Of a DNA stretch of 14,683 nucleotides, positions 1 to 7,785 are shown one piece after another. This DNA is from CAYSIX01 sp964431205 (GTDB lineage: Bacteria; Planctomycetota; Phycisphaerae; Phycisphaerales; Phycisphaeraceae), in assembly GCA_964431205.1 (NCBI GenBank), contig CAYSIX010000092.1:1-14683 (forward strand), in the 5' to 3' direction. Below the pieces are notes generated by a model. That model was not told the DNA's origin. It did not search any database and saw only the letters and a program-made list of their open reading frames with translations. Positions within the stretch are counted from its first letter, which is position 1. The number at the start of each line of letters is the position of its first letter. A program made the translations under genes and the position numbers.

Positions 1-194
1 TCGACGCCGTGCTGGTGCCGCTCATCCAGGATGTTTACGCCCCCCCGTCGGCCGGCGCCCTCGCCGAAGCCGCGGTGCGTGCCGTCGCTCAGCTCGACGA
101 TGAGGTTGTGCTGCTCGCGGCGGGCGCCGTGGGCGACGCGGAAGGTGTGCCGCATGGGCAGGGTGATCGGGTGCAGGGTCATGCGCAGGGTCAT
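1..194 (-). CDS. Enolase-superfamily enzyme, probable dipeptide (L-Ala-D/L-Glu) epimerase, N-terminal fragment
   Basis: This is the first ~64 residues of a protein that runs off the left edge. The translation contains LPMRHTFRVAHGAR, then QHNLIVELSDG, then GFGEGA. That order (a polar 'LPxRHxF' strand, 'VxL.DG', 'GxGE') is the N-terminal capping domain of the mandelate racemase/muconate lactonizing group, and the LP.RH.F...GxR pattern is most like dipeptide epimerases, which recycle murein peptides in the cytoplasm. The barrel with the catalytic lysines lies outside the window, so substrate class is inferred. The ATG at 194 has GGAG about 14 nt upstream; in-frame ATGs at 182 (internal) and 266 (24 codons longer) are alternatives. 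It is divergent from the beta-propeller gene at 346. A run of seven C at 40-46 lies inside it; the frame stays open through the run. Confidence 0.65.
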   Translation of the reverse strand, partial: MTLRMTLHPITLPMRHTFRVAHGARREQHNLIVELSDGTHRGFGEGAGRRGGVNILDERHQHGV

Positions 195-301
195 GGCGTT
201 GCGGCTCCGGGCGGGCGTCGCCTGGCTGTGGTCGCGGATGACGGCGGCGACGACGGGCACGAGCATAGCGTCGGTCGGCGTTCGTACGCCGGTGGCGCGG
301 G

Positions 302-339
302 TATACTGCCAGAGAACGACTCGAGGCACTGAAAGGAGC
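302..339 (+). promoter_or_regulatory. Candidate promoter -10 box and ribosome binding site for beta-propeller gene A
   Basis: TATACT at 302-307 matches the sigma-70 -10 consensus at five of six positions, in an otherwise very GC-rich divergent region. TTCGTA at 281-286 could be a weak -35, but its 15-bp spacing is short. AAAGGAGC at 332-339 is a clear Shine-Dalgarno sequence ending 6 nt before the ATG at 346. The RBS is secure; the promoter is a guess based on the hexamer and its position. Confidence 0.4.
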
Positions 340-345
340 GACGAG

Positions 346-1614
346 ATGACGCGAGGCGATGGCAGGGGCGGCGCGGTGGTGTGCGTGGCGGCGCTTCTGG
401 CGGCGGCGTGCCTGGGCACGGCGGTGCCGGTGAACGCGGAAGAGGTGGCCTACGCCTCGCCGGACTGGCCGCAGTTGCGTGGCCCGAACCAGGACGGGGT
501 CTCGCGCGAGGCGGGCTGGCAGCACGACTGGCCGCTGAGCGGGCCGCCCAAGCTCTGGGAGCGGCGGGTCGGCACCGGCGCGTCGTCGGTGGTGGTTCAG
601 GGGGATCGGCTGTTCGCGATCGGCAACGCCGACGACCAGGACACGATCCACTGCCTCGACCCCGGCACGGGCGCGGTGATCTGGCAGAAGAGCTATCCCT
701 GCAGGCTGGACCCGAACATGTTCGAGGGCGGGCCGCGCGCCACGCCCATGATTCACGACGGCCACGTCTACACCGTCAGCCACCTCGGCCGGCTCCAGTG
801 CCGACGCGTGAGCGACGGCGAGCTGGTCTGGGAACGGCAGTACCAGGAAGAGTTCGACGGCCGACGCCCGAAGTGGGGCTACGCCGGGTCGGTGGTGGTC
901 GTCGACGGCAAGCTGATCGCCGAGCCCGGCGGGCGGCGGGCTTCGACAGTCGCGCTGGACCCCCGGACCGGCGCGACGATCTGGACGGCCGGCAACGACG
1001 AGCCCGGCTACTCCACGCCGCTGCTGGCGCAGTTGAACGGTCAGCCGACGCTGCTGATCTTCAAGGCCAAGGCCCTGGTCGCCCTGGACCCGGACACGGG
1101 CCGCGAGCTGTGGCGCTTCGGCTGGCGGACCGACTGGGACGTCAACGCCTCGATGCCGATCGTGCGCGACGACACGGTGTTCATCTCGACGGGCTACGGC
1201 TCGGGCTGCGCGCTGCTGCGGGTGACGCCGAACGGCGTCGAGCAGGTCTACCGCGGGGACGAGCTGTCCACGCAGATGAACACGGCGGTGTACCACGACG
1301 GTTACGTGTACGGCGTCTCGGGCAATGCCGGCAACGGCGTGCTCGTGTGTCTGGACTACGAGACGGGCGAGTTGATGTGGACACAGCGCGGCTATGGCAC
1401 GGGATCGGTGACCATCGCGGACGGGCGGCTGATCGTGATGGGTGAGCGAGGCCAGCTCGCGACCGCCCCGGCGTCGCCCGAGGGCTTCAAACCCACCGGT
1501 CGGATGCAGGTCATGGGCGGGCGGAGCTGGGTCGTGCCGGTGCTCAGCGGCGGGCGGCTGTACTGCAAGAACAACGACGGGCTGATCGTCTGCCTGGACG
1601 TCAGCGGCTCGTGA
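346..1614 (+). CDS. Exported PQQ-like (BamB-type) beta-propeller protein A
   Basis: A 422-residue protein with a Sec signal peptide (hydrophobic residues ~10-29; likely cleavage after A31 in 'VNA-EE'). The mature part opens with WPQLRGPNQDG (41-51), a hallmark opening of planctomycete PQQ-like propellers. Blade motifs of the form 'ALDPxTGxxxW' recur (CLDPGTGAVIW, ALDPRTGATIW, ALDPDTGRELW, CLDYETGELMW), alternating with 'V..dGkL/rlyv' strands, so the whole mature chain is propeller. No cytochrome c motif (CxxCH) or other catalytic signature is visible, so calling it a quinoprotein enzyme is not justified; a binding or scaffolding role in the periplasm is equally possible. The ATG at 346 follows AAAGGAGC; the frame extends upstream to an ATG at 31, but that extension precedes the signal peptide and overlaps the divergent gene. 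Protein B follows after 21 bp, so the two are probably cotranscribed. Confidence 0.9.
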   Translation: MTRGDGRGGAVVCVAALLAAACLGTAVPVNAEEVAYASPDWPQLRGPNQDGVSREAGWQHDWPLSGPPKLWERRVGTGASSVVVQGDRLFAIGNADDQDTIHCLDPGTGAVIWQKSYPCRLDPNMFEGGPRATPMIHDGHVYTVSHLGRLQCRRVSDGELVWERQYQEEFDGRRPKWGYAGSVVVVDGKLIAEPGGRRASTVALDPRTGATIWTAGNDEPGYSTPLLAQLNGQPTLLIFKAKALVALDPDTGRELWRFGWRTDWDVNASMPIVRDDTVFISTGYGSGCALLRVTPNGVEQVYRGDELSTQMNTAVYHDGYVYGVSGNAGNGVLVCLDYETGELMWTQRGYGTGSVTIADGRLIVMGERGQLATAPASPEGFKPTGRMQVMGGRSWVVPVLSGGRLYCKNNDGLIVCLDVSGS

Positions 1615-1635
1615 GGTGAGACAGGAGGAGGCGCG

Positions 1636-3003
1636 ATGCGGACGGCCAGAGCGGCGGCGGGGCGATGGTGCGCGGCGGGGATGATGGCGGTGGCGTGGGC
1701 GGCGGCGCCCGGCGGCGCGACGGCGTCGGCCGAGCCGGTCGTCGGCTGGCGGACCGACGGCAGCGGGATGTATCCCGAGGCGCGGCCGCCGATCACCTGG
1801 TCGGCCGAGCGGGGCGTGGTGTGGAAGACGCGTCTGCCCGACCGGGCGAACAGCTCGGCGGTGGTGGCGGGCGGCCGCGTGTACGTGACCAGCGAGCCGA
1901 CGACGCTGATCTGCGTCGACGCCGACACCGGCGAGACTCTCTGGGAACGGTCGAACACGTACGAGGATCTGTTCGCCGGCGGCGCGGCGCCCCAGACGCC
2001 GGAGCTGGCCGAGGTGCGCCGCCGGATCCGTGAGCTGGAGGCGAACCCGAGTCGTGCGACGCGTCGCGAGCTGGCGCGGCTTCGCCGGCAGGAGGCGCGG
2101 CTGACGGCGGACGATCCATTCGGCCTGCCACGCACGCACCGAACCAACGGCTACGCCAGCGCGACGCCGGTGTCCGACGGCGAGCACGTCTGGGCCGTCT
2201 TCGGCACGGGCACGGTGGTGTGCTACGACGCCGAGGGCCGGCGCGTCTGGGCCCGTCTGCTCGACAAGCCGACGCACAACTGGGGGCACAGCAGCTCGCC
2301 GCGCCTGACCGACGGCGTGCTGATCGTGCACCTGACGGACCTGGTCGGGCTGGACGCGATGACCGGCGAGCCGCGGTGGCGCGTGCCGTCCGCGCCCAAC
2401 TGGGGCACGCCCGCGCTGGCCGATCTCGACGACGAAACCGTCGTGCTGACCATGGACGGCCAGGCGGTGCGCGCTCGCGACGGCGCCGTTCTTGGCCGGG
2501 GCCTCGGCCCGTCGGAGTGGAACGGGCCTTACGTCGTCGGTCAGCTCGTCTACTTCATCGAGCGCAGCGCCCGGGCCCATCGTCTGGAGCGCGTCGGCGA
2601 TCGCGTCGAGGCCCCCACGCTCTGGACCGCCGGCATCCGTGGCAGCCGGCACTACGCCTCGCCCGTGCTCGTGGACGGCCTGCTCTACACCATCTCGCGC
2701 GAGGAGACGCTCAGCGTGATCGAGGCGGCGACCGGCCGCCTGGTGTACGAGCGCAACCTGCCGCTGGACGGCCCACGCCCCAACAGCGCCTACCCGTCGA
2801 TCACCTACGCCGGCGACCTGCTGTTCGCCGGGTCCGAGAGCGGCGTCACGATCGTGTTCCGCCCCGGCCGCACGTACGAGCAGGTGGCGCGTAACCAGCT
2901 GGAGCCGTACCGCTCGACGCCCGTGTTCACCGGCGACCGCATGTACGTCCGTGGGCTGGACTACCTCTACTGCATCGAGCGGGACGCGACGGCGTCGCGA
3001 TGA
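1636..3003 (+). CDS. Exported PQQ-like beta-propeller protein B with helical insertion
   Basis: A 455-residue protein that starts at an ATG behind an ideal AGGAGG (1624-1629). The N-terminus is a twin-arginine-free Sec signal (hydrophobic ~11-30, likely cleavage after 'ASA', residue ~32). Propeller motifs include VDADTGETLW (~94-103), 'CYDAEGRRVW', 'GLDAMTGEPRW' and 'VIEAATGRLVY'. Between the first and second blades, residues ~118-165 form a charged, Arg/Glu/Leu-rich stretch (ELAEVRRRIRELE ... RRELARLRRQEARL) that looks like a helical hairpin projecting from the propeller. There is no catalytic motif. It is a tandem paralogue of protein A, 21 bp upstream. The gene ends 121 bp before the convergent MarR gene. 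Propeller fold and export are well supported; function is unknown. Confidence 0.9.
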   Translation: MRTARAAAGRWCAAGMMAVAWAAAPGGATASAEPVVGWRTDGSGMYPEARPPITWSAERGVVWKTRLPDRANSSAVVAGGRVYVTSEPTTLICVDADTGETLWERSNTYEDLFAGGAAPQTPELAEVRRRIRELEANPSRATRRELARLRRQEARLTADDPFGLPRTHRTNGYASATPVSDGEHVWAVFGTGTVVCYDAEGRRVWARLLDKPTHNWGHSSSPRLTDGVLIVHLTDLVGLDAMTGEPRWRVPSAPNWGTPALADLDDETVVLTMDGQAVRARDGAVLGRGLGPSEWNGPYVVGQLVYFIERSARAHRLERVGDRVEAPTLWTAGIRGSRHYASPVLVDGLLYTISREETLSVIEAATGRLVYERNLPLDGPRPNSAYPSITYAGDLLFAGSESGVTIVFRPGRTYEQVARNQLEPYRSTPVFTGDRMYVRGLDYLYCIERDATASR

Positions 3004-3024
3004 GCCCGGATCATTCGTGGGGGC

Positions 3025-3079
3025 GCCGCGCTTGCGCGCAAGCGTGCGGCAAAGCGACGGGAGAGGCGGGCATCCCGCC
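3025..3079. terminator. Two hairpins between convergent genes, possible bidirectional terminator
   Basis: In the 121-bp gap between the stop of propeller B (3003) and the end of the convergent MarR gene (3125) there are two stem-loops. The first is GCCGC-GCTTGC (3025-3035) against GCAAGC-GT-GCGGC (3038-3050), with a 2-nt bulge and a perfect 16-nt palindrome at its core. The second is GGCGGG-CAT-CCCGCC (3065-3079). Neither is followed by a run of T on either strand, so intrinsic termination is plausible from position only. Confidence 0.4.
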
Positions 3080-3124
3080 CCGCCGATGGCCGAGACGGCC
3101 GTTCCCCCGGTCGCCCGGCGACGC

Positions 3125-3649
3125 TCAACGGCCGTCGGGTTCACCCTTTGTGCAGGTCTCGTGCAGCGCCGCGTGCGCCGCATCGGCGACGGCCTCGAGG
3201 TCACGCAGGAACGCCTCGCGTCGCGACGCCGGCAAGGCATCGAGGACCCGGGCTTGAAGGTCCATGGCGATGGGTCGGGCGCGCTCGTACGCGCGGCGGC
3301 CGGCGGGTGTGAGGGTCAACCGCTTCATCCGCCGGTCACGCGGATCGCACCGCCGCCGCACCAGGCCCTGCTCTTCCATCCGTGCCAGCAGGTTCGCGAT
3401 CGTGTTGGGGTCCGACGACATCAGCGCGGTGAGCTGGCGCTGGGTCAGGGCGTCGTCGTGGCTGGCCGCCTCGTGCTCGTGCAGCCAGCGCAGGGCGGTG
3501 AACCGGTCGGGGGTGAGGCCGAGCGGCGCGACGCGTCGGCGAAAGGCCTGGTTGAGGCTGTACCAGGCACGGCGGATGAGCGGGGGCAGACGGCGTCGGC
3601 CATCAGGGTCGGTCAGGGGCGGGGCGGCGGTCGGGCGGCGGGTTGACAT
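3125..3649 (-). CDS. MarR-family transcriptional regulator
   Basis: A 174-residue protein of usual MarR length. Residues ~45-116 form the winged helix-turn-helix: LTPDRFTALRWL, then LTQRQLTALMSSDPNTIANL (recognition helix), then LARMEEQGLVRRR, then the wing DPRDRRMKRLTLTPAGR with the conserved Asp-x-Arg. Flanking helices (~20-42 and ~120-165) form the dimerisation domain. MarR proteins bind as dimers to inverted repeats in divergent promoters and often release DNA on binding phenolic or aromatic acids. The start at 3649 gives a normal N-terminus (MSTRRP); the frame is open upstream to 3763, but that extension would overlap the start of the divergent gene and is not MarR-like. It is transcribed away from the 3762-13627 gene run, which makes that run and its own promoter the likely targets. 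Confidence 0.9.
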   Translation of the reverse strand: MSTRRPTAAPPLTDPDGRRRLPPLIRRAWYSLNQAFRRRVAPLGLTPDRFTALRWLHEHEAASHDDALTQRQLTALMSSDPNTIANLLARMEEQGLVRRRCDPRDRRMKRLTLTPAGRRAYERARPIAMDLQARVLDALPASRREAFLRDLEAVADAAHAALHETCTKGEPDGR

Positions 3650-3671
3650 GCTGAAAGGCGCCGGGCAGAAT

Positions 3672-3690
3672 CGTACGCATAAGTATGAAC
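3672..3690. promoter_or_regulatory. AT-rich dyad in the divergent MarR/propeller C control region
   Basis: The 112-bp gap between the divergent starts at 3649 and 3762 has one AT-rich island. It contains CGTACG (3672-3677, palindromic) directly followed by CATAAGTATG (3678-3687), where CATA and TATG are inverted around a 2-nt centre. Weak -10-like hexamers occur here on both strands (CATAAG on plus, TACGAT on minus). The location and dyad suit a MarR operator overlapping two promoters, but the half-site is short and no second copy was found in the window. Confidence 0.35.
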
Positions 3691-3761
3691 GGCACCCGCG
3701 TCGTCCGCAACCCCACGCCCGACCGGCCGACGCGAACCGCTCTCCCTGGAAGGGCCGACCC

Positions 3762-6128
3762 ATGCCGCCGCTGCCGTCACCCGCTCATCCGTTCACCCGA
3801 CCCGCGATCGGTTGCCTGTCTCTGCTGATCACCGCCTCGCTGCTCGCCACCGACCTCGCCGCGCAGCCCGTGACCGGCTGGCTCCACTGGCGCGGGCCCA
3901 ACCAGAACGGCGCGTCGGCCGAGACCGGCCTGCCCGAGCGCTGGCAGCCCGGCGGCGCCAATCACCTCTGGTCCCTCGACCTGCCCTCGCGCGGGTCGGT
4001 CGTCGGCGTGACGCGGCCCGACGGCGACCGCGCCTACGTCTGGGGCTACACCGGACAGGGCGCCGACCTCGTCGAGACCCTTCGCTGCATCGACCCCGAT
4101 ACCGGCCGGACCCTCTGGTCGCACGACTTTCCCGACTTCCTCAGCGACATCATCTACAACCGCTACAGCATCGGCGCACCGACGGTCGATCGCGAGACCG
4201 GCCGGGTGTACCTGATGACCTCGCCCGGCCTGCTGCTGTGCTTCGACGACGACGGCGAGCTGCTCTGGCAGCGGTCGCTGCTCGAGGCTTTCGGGCGGCT
4301 GACGTTCCCCAACGGACGGACGGGTGCGCCGGCGATCGTGGACGGGCTGGTGATCGTCAACTGCATCTCGAGCAACTGGGGGGCCGAGGGCCCGGGGCGC
4401 AACCGTTTCTACGCGTTCGACAAGAACACGGGCGAGCACGTGTGGTCGTCGACGCCCGGCGTCGGCCCGCCGTTCCTCAAGGACAGCTCCTTCTCCTCGC
4501 CGGTCTTCGAGGTGCGCGACGGGCGGCGGGTGTTCTACGCCGGCACCGGCTGCGGCAACGTCGTGGCCGTCAACGCGCAGACCGGCGAGCCGATGTGGCG
4601 TTACCAGCTCGCCGTCGGCGGGGTCAACGCCACGCCGGTGCTCCACGGGGACAAGCTGATCGCGATCCACGGGGTGGAGAACGTCGACGACAGCGGCCGG
4701 GGTGAGATGATCGCGATCGACCTGAACAGCGCGATGCGCGCGTACCGCCGCGCGGCAGGACAGGCCGACTTTCAGGGACCGCTTCAGCTCGACAACGGGC
4801 ACGTGCTGTGGCGCAACGACCTGTCGATGTTCACCTCCTCGCCGACGGTCGGCGGCGACCGCATCTACCAGTGCACGTCCAAGGGCGAGCTCGTGACGGT
4901 GGACCCGCAGACCGGCCGCGTGGTCCAGACCCGGAAGCTCAGCGAGAGCCAGCTCCACGCCTCGCCGCTGTACGCCGACGGCAAGCTGTACGTGCCGTTC
5001 TGGAGCGGCGACTTCTACATCCTGCGGGCGACGGACGACGGCGTCGAAGAGCTGGAGCACGTGGAGCTGGCCGGCGACGCGATCGGGTCCCCGACGGTGC
5101 TCAACGGCCGCGTGTTCGTCACGACGACGGAGAAGGTGTACTGTTTCGGGCGGGCCACAGCGTCGGGGAAGAGCGACACGGCGTCGCTCTCGCACGGGGA
5201 GCGGGGGGAGGCGAGCGGGTACCCGGCGTCGCTGCAGATCATCCCGGGCGAGCTGCTGCTGCGGCCGGGCGACGCGCAGGCGTTCCGGGTCCGAGAGCTG
5301 AACGCGGCGGGGTGGACGCTGCGGGAGGCGGACGCGGCGGAGCTGGCGTGGTCGAAGTTTGTCCCGCCGACGGCGCGGGTTCAATCGTACCTGGACGCGG
5401 AGTTCGACGGCTCGCGTGGGGTGTTGATCGTGCCGGAGGACGCGAAGGCGTCGGCCGGGGCGATCCGGGCCGAGCGCAACGGCGTGTCGGGCACGGCGCG
5501 GGGCCGGGTGCTGCCGGCGTTCCCGTACGAGGAGGGGTTCGAGGGTTTCGAGCTCAGCGAGCGGGACGCGTCCGGCGGGGCGTACGCCTACCCGCCGCTG
5601 CCGTGGATCGGTGCGCGGCTGAAGTGGGAGGTGCGCGAGCTGGACGGTCAGAAGGTGCTGGCCAAGACGCTGGATCGCGTGCTGTTCATGCGGTCGATGG
5701 TGGTCCTGGGCTCGGCGTCGGATTCGGGGTACACGATCCGCGCGGACGTGCGCAGCGACGGGAACCGGCGGCAGATGTCGGTCGTGGGCGTGATCAATCA
5801 GCGGTACGTCGTGGCGCTGGACGGGAACAAGCAGGAGCTGACGGTGGTGTCGAACTACGACCGGGTGGACGTCTCGACGCCGTTCGCGTGGCGGCCGAAC
5901 CGGTGGTACACGATCGAGGCGAGGGTGGAGGTGAACGCGGACGGCTCGGGCGTGGTGCGGGCGAAGGCGTGGGAGCGTGGCGGGCAGGAGCCGTCGGGCT
6001 GGACGCTGGAGGCCGAGGTCCCGCACGCGCACCGCAGCGGGTCGCCGGGTTTGTACGGGTTCAGCCCGCAGAGCCGGTTCGCGGTGTACATCGACAACGT
6101 ACGGGTGACGCCGAACGGGGCAGAATAA
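3762..6128 (+). CDS. Exported PQQ-like beta-propeller protein C with Ig-like and LamG-like C-terminal domains
   Basis: A 788-residue protein. Residues 1-35 are a signal peptide (hydrophobic ~15-30, 'DLAAQ' near the cleavage site). LHWRGPNQNG (~41-50) opens the propeller, which runs to about 465 with repeats such as CIDPDTGRTLW, AVNAQTGEPMW and TVDPQTGRVV. A short linker follows, then a beta-rich segment (~485-580, IIPGELLLRPGDAQAFRV...) resembling bacterial Ig-like domains. The C-terminal ~200 residues (YEEGFEGFEL ... YIDNVRVTPNGAE) resemble concanavalin/LamG-like domains of planctomycete exported proteins. The three-part layout suggests surface or periplasmic binding to a polymer; no catalytic motif is seen. 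The ATG at 3762 follows GGAAGGG (3748-3754). The frame is open upstream to 3264, but that part overlaps the MarR gene antisense and is spurious. Protein D starts 10 bp after the stop. Confidence 0.88.
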   Translation: MPPLPSPAHPFTRPAIGCLSLLITASLLATDLAAQPVTGWLHWRGPNQNGASAETGLPERWQPGGANHLWSLDLPSRGSVVGVTRPDGDRAYVWGYTGQGADLVETLRCIDPDTGRTLWSHDFPDFLSDIIYNRYSIGAPTVDRETGRVYLMTSPGLLLCFDDDGELLWQRSLLEAFGRLTFPNGRTGAPAIVDGLVIVNCISSNWGAEGPGRNRFYAFDKNTGEHVWSSTPGVGPPFLKDSSFSSPVFEVRDGRRVFYAGTGCGNVVAVNAQTGEPMWRYQLAVGGVNATPVLHGDKLIAIHGVENVDDSGRGEMIAIDLNSAMRAYRRAAGQADFQGPLQLDNGHVLWRNDLSMFTSSPTVGGDRIYQCTSKGELVTVDPQTGRVVQTRKLSESQLHASPLYADGKLYVPFWSGDFYILRATDDGVEELEHVELAGDAIGSPTVLNGRVFVTTTEKVYCFGRATASGKSDTASLSHGERGEASGYPASLQIIPGELLLRPGDAQAFRVRELNAAGWTLREADAAELAWSKFVPPTARVQSYLDAEFDGSRGVLIVPEDAKASAGAIRAERNGVSGTARGRVLPAFPYEEGFEGFELSERDASGGAYAYPPLPWIGARLKWEVRELDGQKVLAKTLDRVLFMRSMVVLGSASDSGYTIRADVRSDGNRRQMSVVGVINQRYVVALDGNKQELTVVSNYDRVDVSTPFAWRPNRWYTIEARVEVNADGSGVVRAKAWERGGQEPSGWTLEAEVPHAHRSGSPGLYGFSPQSRFAVYIDNVRVTPNGAE

Positions 6129-6138
6129 GGAACGGGCG

Positions 6139-7722
6139 ATGCGAGAGGCAGCGAAGCGCAGGGGCGTGATGGTCGGGGCGATGGCCGCGATGGCCGGCGC
6201 GGTGGCGTGGTCGGCGGCGGCGTGGGCCGGGGACTGGCCGATGTGGGGCCGCACGCCGCAGCGGAACATGGTCAGCGACGCGACGGGCATCCCGCAGGCG
6301 TGGGACGCCGGCCGGCTGGACCGCACGACCGAGCGGATCGACCCGGATTCGACCCGGCACGTCAAGTGGATCGCCAAGCTGGGCTCGCAGAGCTACGGGA
6401 ACGTGACGGTCGCCGATGGGCGGGTGTTCGTCGGGACCAACAACGCCGTGCCCCGCGACCCGACCTACCGCGGCGACCGCAGTAACCTGATGGCCTTCGA
6501 TGAGGCGAGCGGCGAGTTCCTGTGGCAGTTGTCCGTGCCCAAGCTCGGCGCCGGCAAGGTCAGCGACTGGGAGTACCTGGGCATCTGCTCCTCGCCCGCG
6601 GTGGACGGGGATCGGTTGTACATCGTGACCAATTTGGGCGAGGTCGTGTGCCTGGACGTCGACGGCATGGCGGACGGCAACGACGGCCCGTTCACCGACG
6701 AGCTGTCGTACCTGTCGCGGGGCGAGGCGGTGGACGACGAGGCTGAGCCGGGCGAAATGGTCGGCGACATCATCTGGCGGTTCGACCTGCGTGAGCAGCT
6801 GGGCGTGTTCCCGCACAACGTCACGAGCAACTCGCCGCTGGTGGTGGGCGATCGGGTGTACGTCGGGACGTCGAACGGCGTGGACTGGTCGCACACGAAC
6901 GTCCCCTCGCCGCGGGCGCCGGCGTTCATCGGGCTGGACAAGAACACGGGCGAGCTGGTCGGCGAGGAGGGCGAGGGCATCTGCCGGCAGGGTCGGCTGC
7001 TGCACTCGAACTGGTCGAGCCCGGCCTACGCCGAACCGGGCGGCGAGCCGACCGTCATCTTCGCCGCCGGTGACGGCTGGTGCTACGGCTTCTCGCCCGA
7101 AACCGTCACCGACGAGGACGGGTTCGACGTCTTCAAGCTGCTCTGGAAGTTCGACGGCAACCCGAAGCGCTACCGCTTCGACGAGCAGGGCAACCCCCGT
7201 CGCTACGCGACCTACGAGGGCCCCAGCGAGTTCATCGCCACGCCCGTGGTGTACCGCGACCGCGTGTACGTCGGCATCGGGCAGGACCCCGAGCACGGCG
7301 AGGGCGTCGGCCGTCTGTCCTGCTACGACATCACCAAGCGGGGTGACATCACCGAGTCCGGCCGGGTCTGGGTCTACGACGACCTGCACCGCACGATCTC
7401 GACCGTCGCGATCGCCGACGGGCTGGTGTACGCCGCCGACTACACCGGCCGCCTGCACTGCCTCGACGCCGAGACCGGCGAGGCCTACTGGGTCCACGAC
7501 ACCCGCAGCCACATCTGGGGCTCGCCCCTGGCCGTGGACGGCAAGGTGTACATCGGCAACGAGGACGGGTTCGTGGTCGTGCTGCGACAGGGCAAGGAGC
7601 TCGAGGTGATCGACGAGGTCGCCATGCCCAGCGCGGTGTACGGCACGCCGATCGTGGCCAACGGCGTGCTCTACGTGCAGTGCCAGACGCACCTGTACGC
7701 GATCGCGCGGGAAGCGAACTGA
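6139..7722 (+). CDS. Exported PQQ-like beta-propeller protein D
   Basis: A 527-residue protein. Signal peptide ~1-30 (MVGAMAAMAGAVAWSAAAWA, cleavage before GDW), followed by the conserved planctomycete opening GDWPMWGRTPQRNMVSD. Propeller motifs include CLDAETGEAYW and FIGLDKNTGEL near LVVGDRVYVGTSNGVDWSH. An acidic inserted loop (~170-215) begins LDVDGMADGNDGPFTDE, which is D/N/G-rich like a calcium loop and is typical of this subfamily. Other subfamily signatures are VFPHNVTSNSPLV and FAAGDGWCYGF. It carries no CxxCH and no alcohol-dehydrogenase signature, so PQQ binding is unproven. AAGGAAC overlapping the TAA of protein C is the RBS, so C and D are translationally close. A 63-bp gap separates it from the small membrane protein downstream. 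Confidence 0.9.
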   Translation: MREAAKRRGVMVGAMAAMAGAVAWSAAAWAGDWPMWGRTPQRNMVSDATGIPQAWDAGRLDRTTERIDPDSTRHVKWIAKLGSQSYGNVTVADGRVFVGTNNAVPRDPTYRGDRSNLMAFDEASGEFLWQLSVPKLGAGKVSDWEYLGICSSPAVDGDRLYIVTNLGEVVCLDVDGMADGNDGPFTDELSYLSRGEAVDDEAEPGEMVGDIIWRFDLREQLGVFPHNVTSNSPLVVGDRVYVGTSNGVDWSHTNVPSPRAPAFIGLDKNTGELVGEEGEGICRQGRLLHSNWSSPAYAEPGGEPTVIFAAGDGWCYGFSPETVTDEDGFDVFKLLWKFDGNPKRYRFDEQGNPRRYATYEGPSEFIATPVVYRDRVYVGIGQDPEHGEGVGRLSCYDITKRGDITESGRVWVYDDLHRTISTVAIADGLVYAADYTGRLHCLDAETGEAYWVHDTRSHIWGSPLAVDGKVYIGNEDGFVVVLRQGKELEVIDEVAMPSAVYGTPIVANGVLYVQCQTHLYAIAREAN

Positions 7723-7785
7723 CCGGGCGGCGTGATCCCGACGGCGACTCGCGGGCGCCGCGACGCCGCGGAGACGAGGCATCGG

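Noticed and set aside
40..46. Possible frameshift at a run of seven C in the epimerase-like fragment
   Set aside because: The frame containing the family motifs stays open through the run to the window edge, and the other two frames stop soon after. Without more downstream sequence there is no evidence of an error.
394..414. Lipoprotein signal in propeller A (LAAAC)
   Set aside because: The -3 position is Ala rather than Leu/Val/Ile, and a normal signal peptidase I site (VNA before EE) lies shortly after.
3095..3135. Pair of ACGGCCGT palindromes at 3095 and 3128
   Set aside because: Short GC palindromes are expected often at this base composition, and the second lies inside the MarR coding end.
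22..3240. 1072-codon minus-strand open frame across the propeller A and B genes
   Set aside because: The translation is Arg/His/Pro-rich with no domain. It is antisense to two clear exported propellers with signal peptides and good RBSs, and it is in a different frame from the epimerase-like start at 194.
3777..6377. 866-codon minus-strand open frame opposite propeller C
   Set aside because: Low-complexity Arg/Val/His composition typical of antisense frames in high-GC DNA; no recognisable motif.
346..7722. Calling propellers A-D PQQ-dependent alcohol dehydrogenases
   Set aside because: Only the generic propeller repeats are visible; no vicinal Cys pair, catalytic Asp context or cytochrome domain could be recognised.
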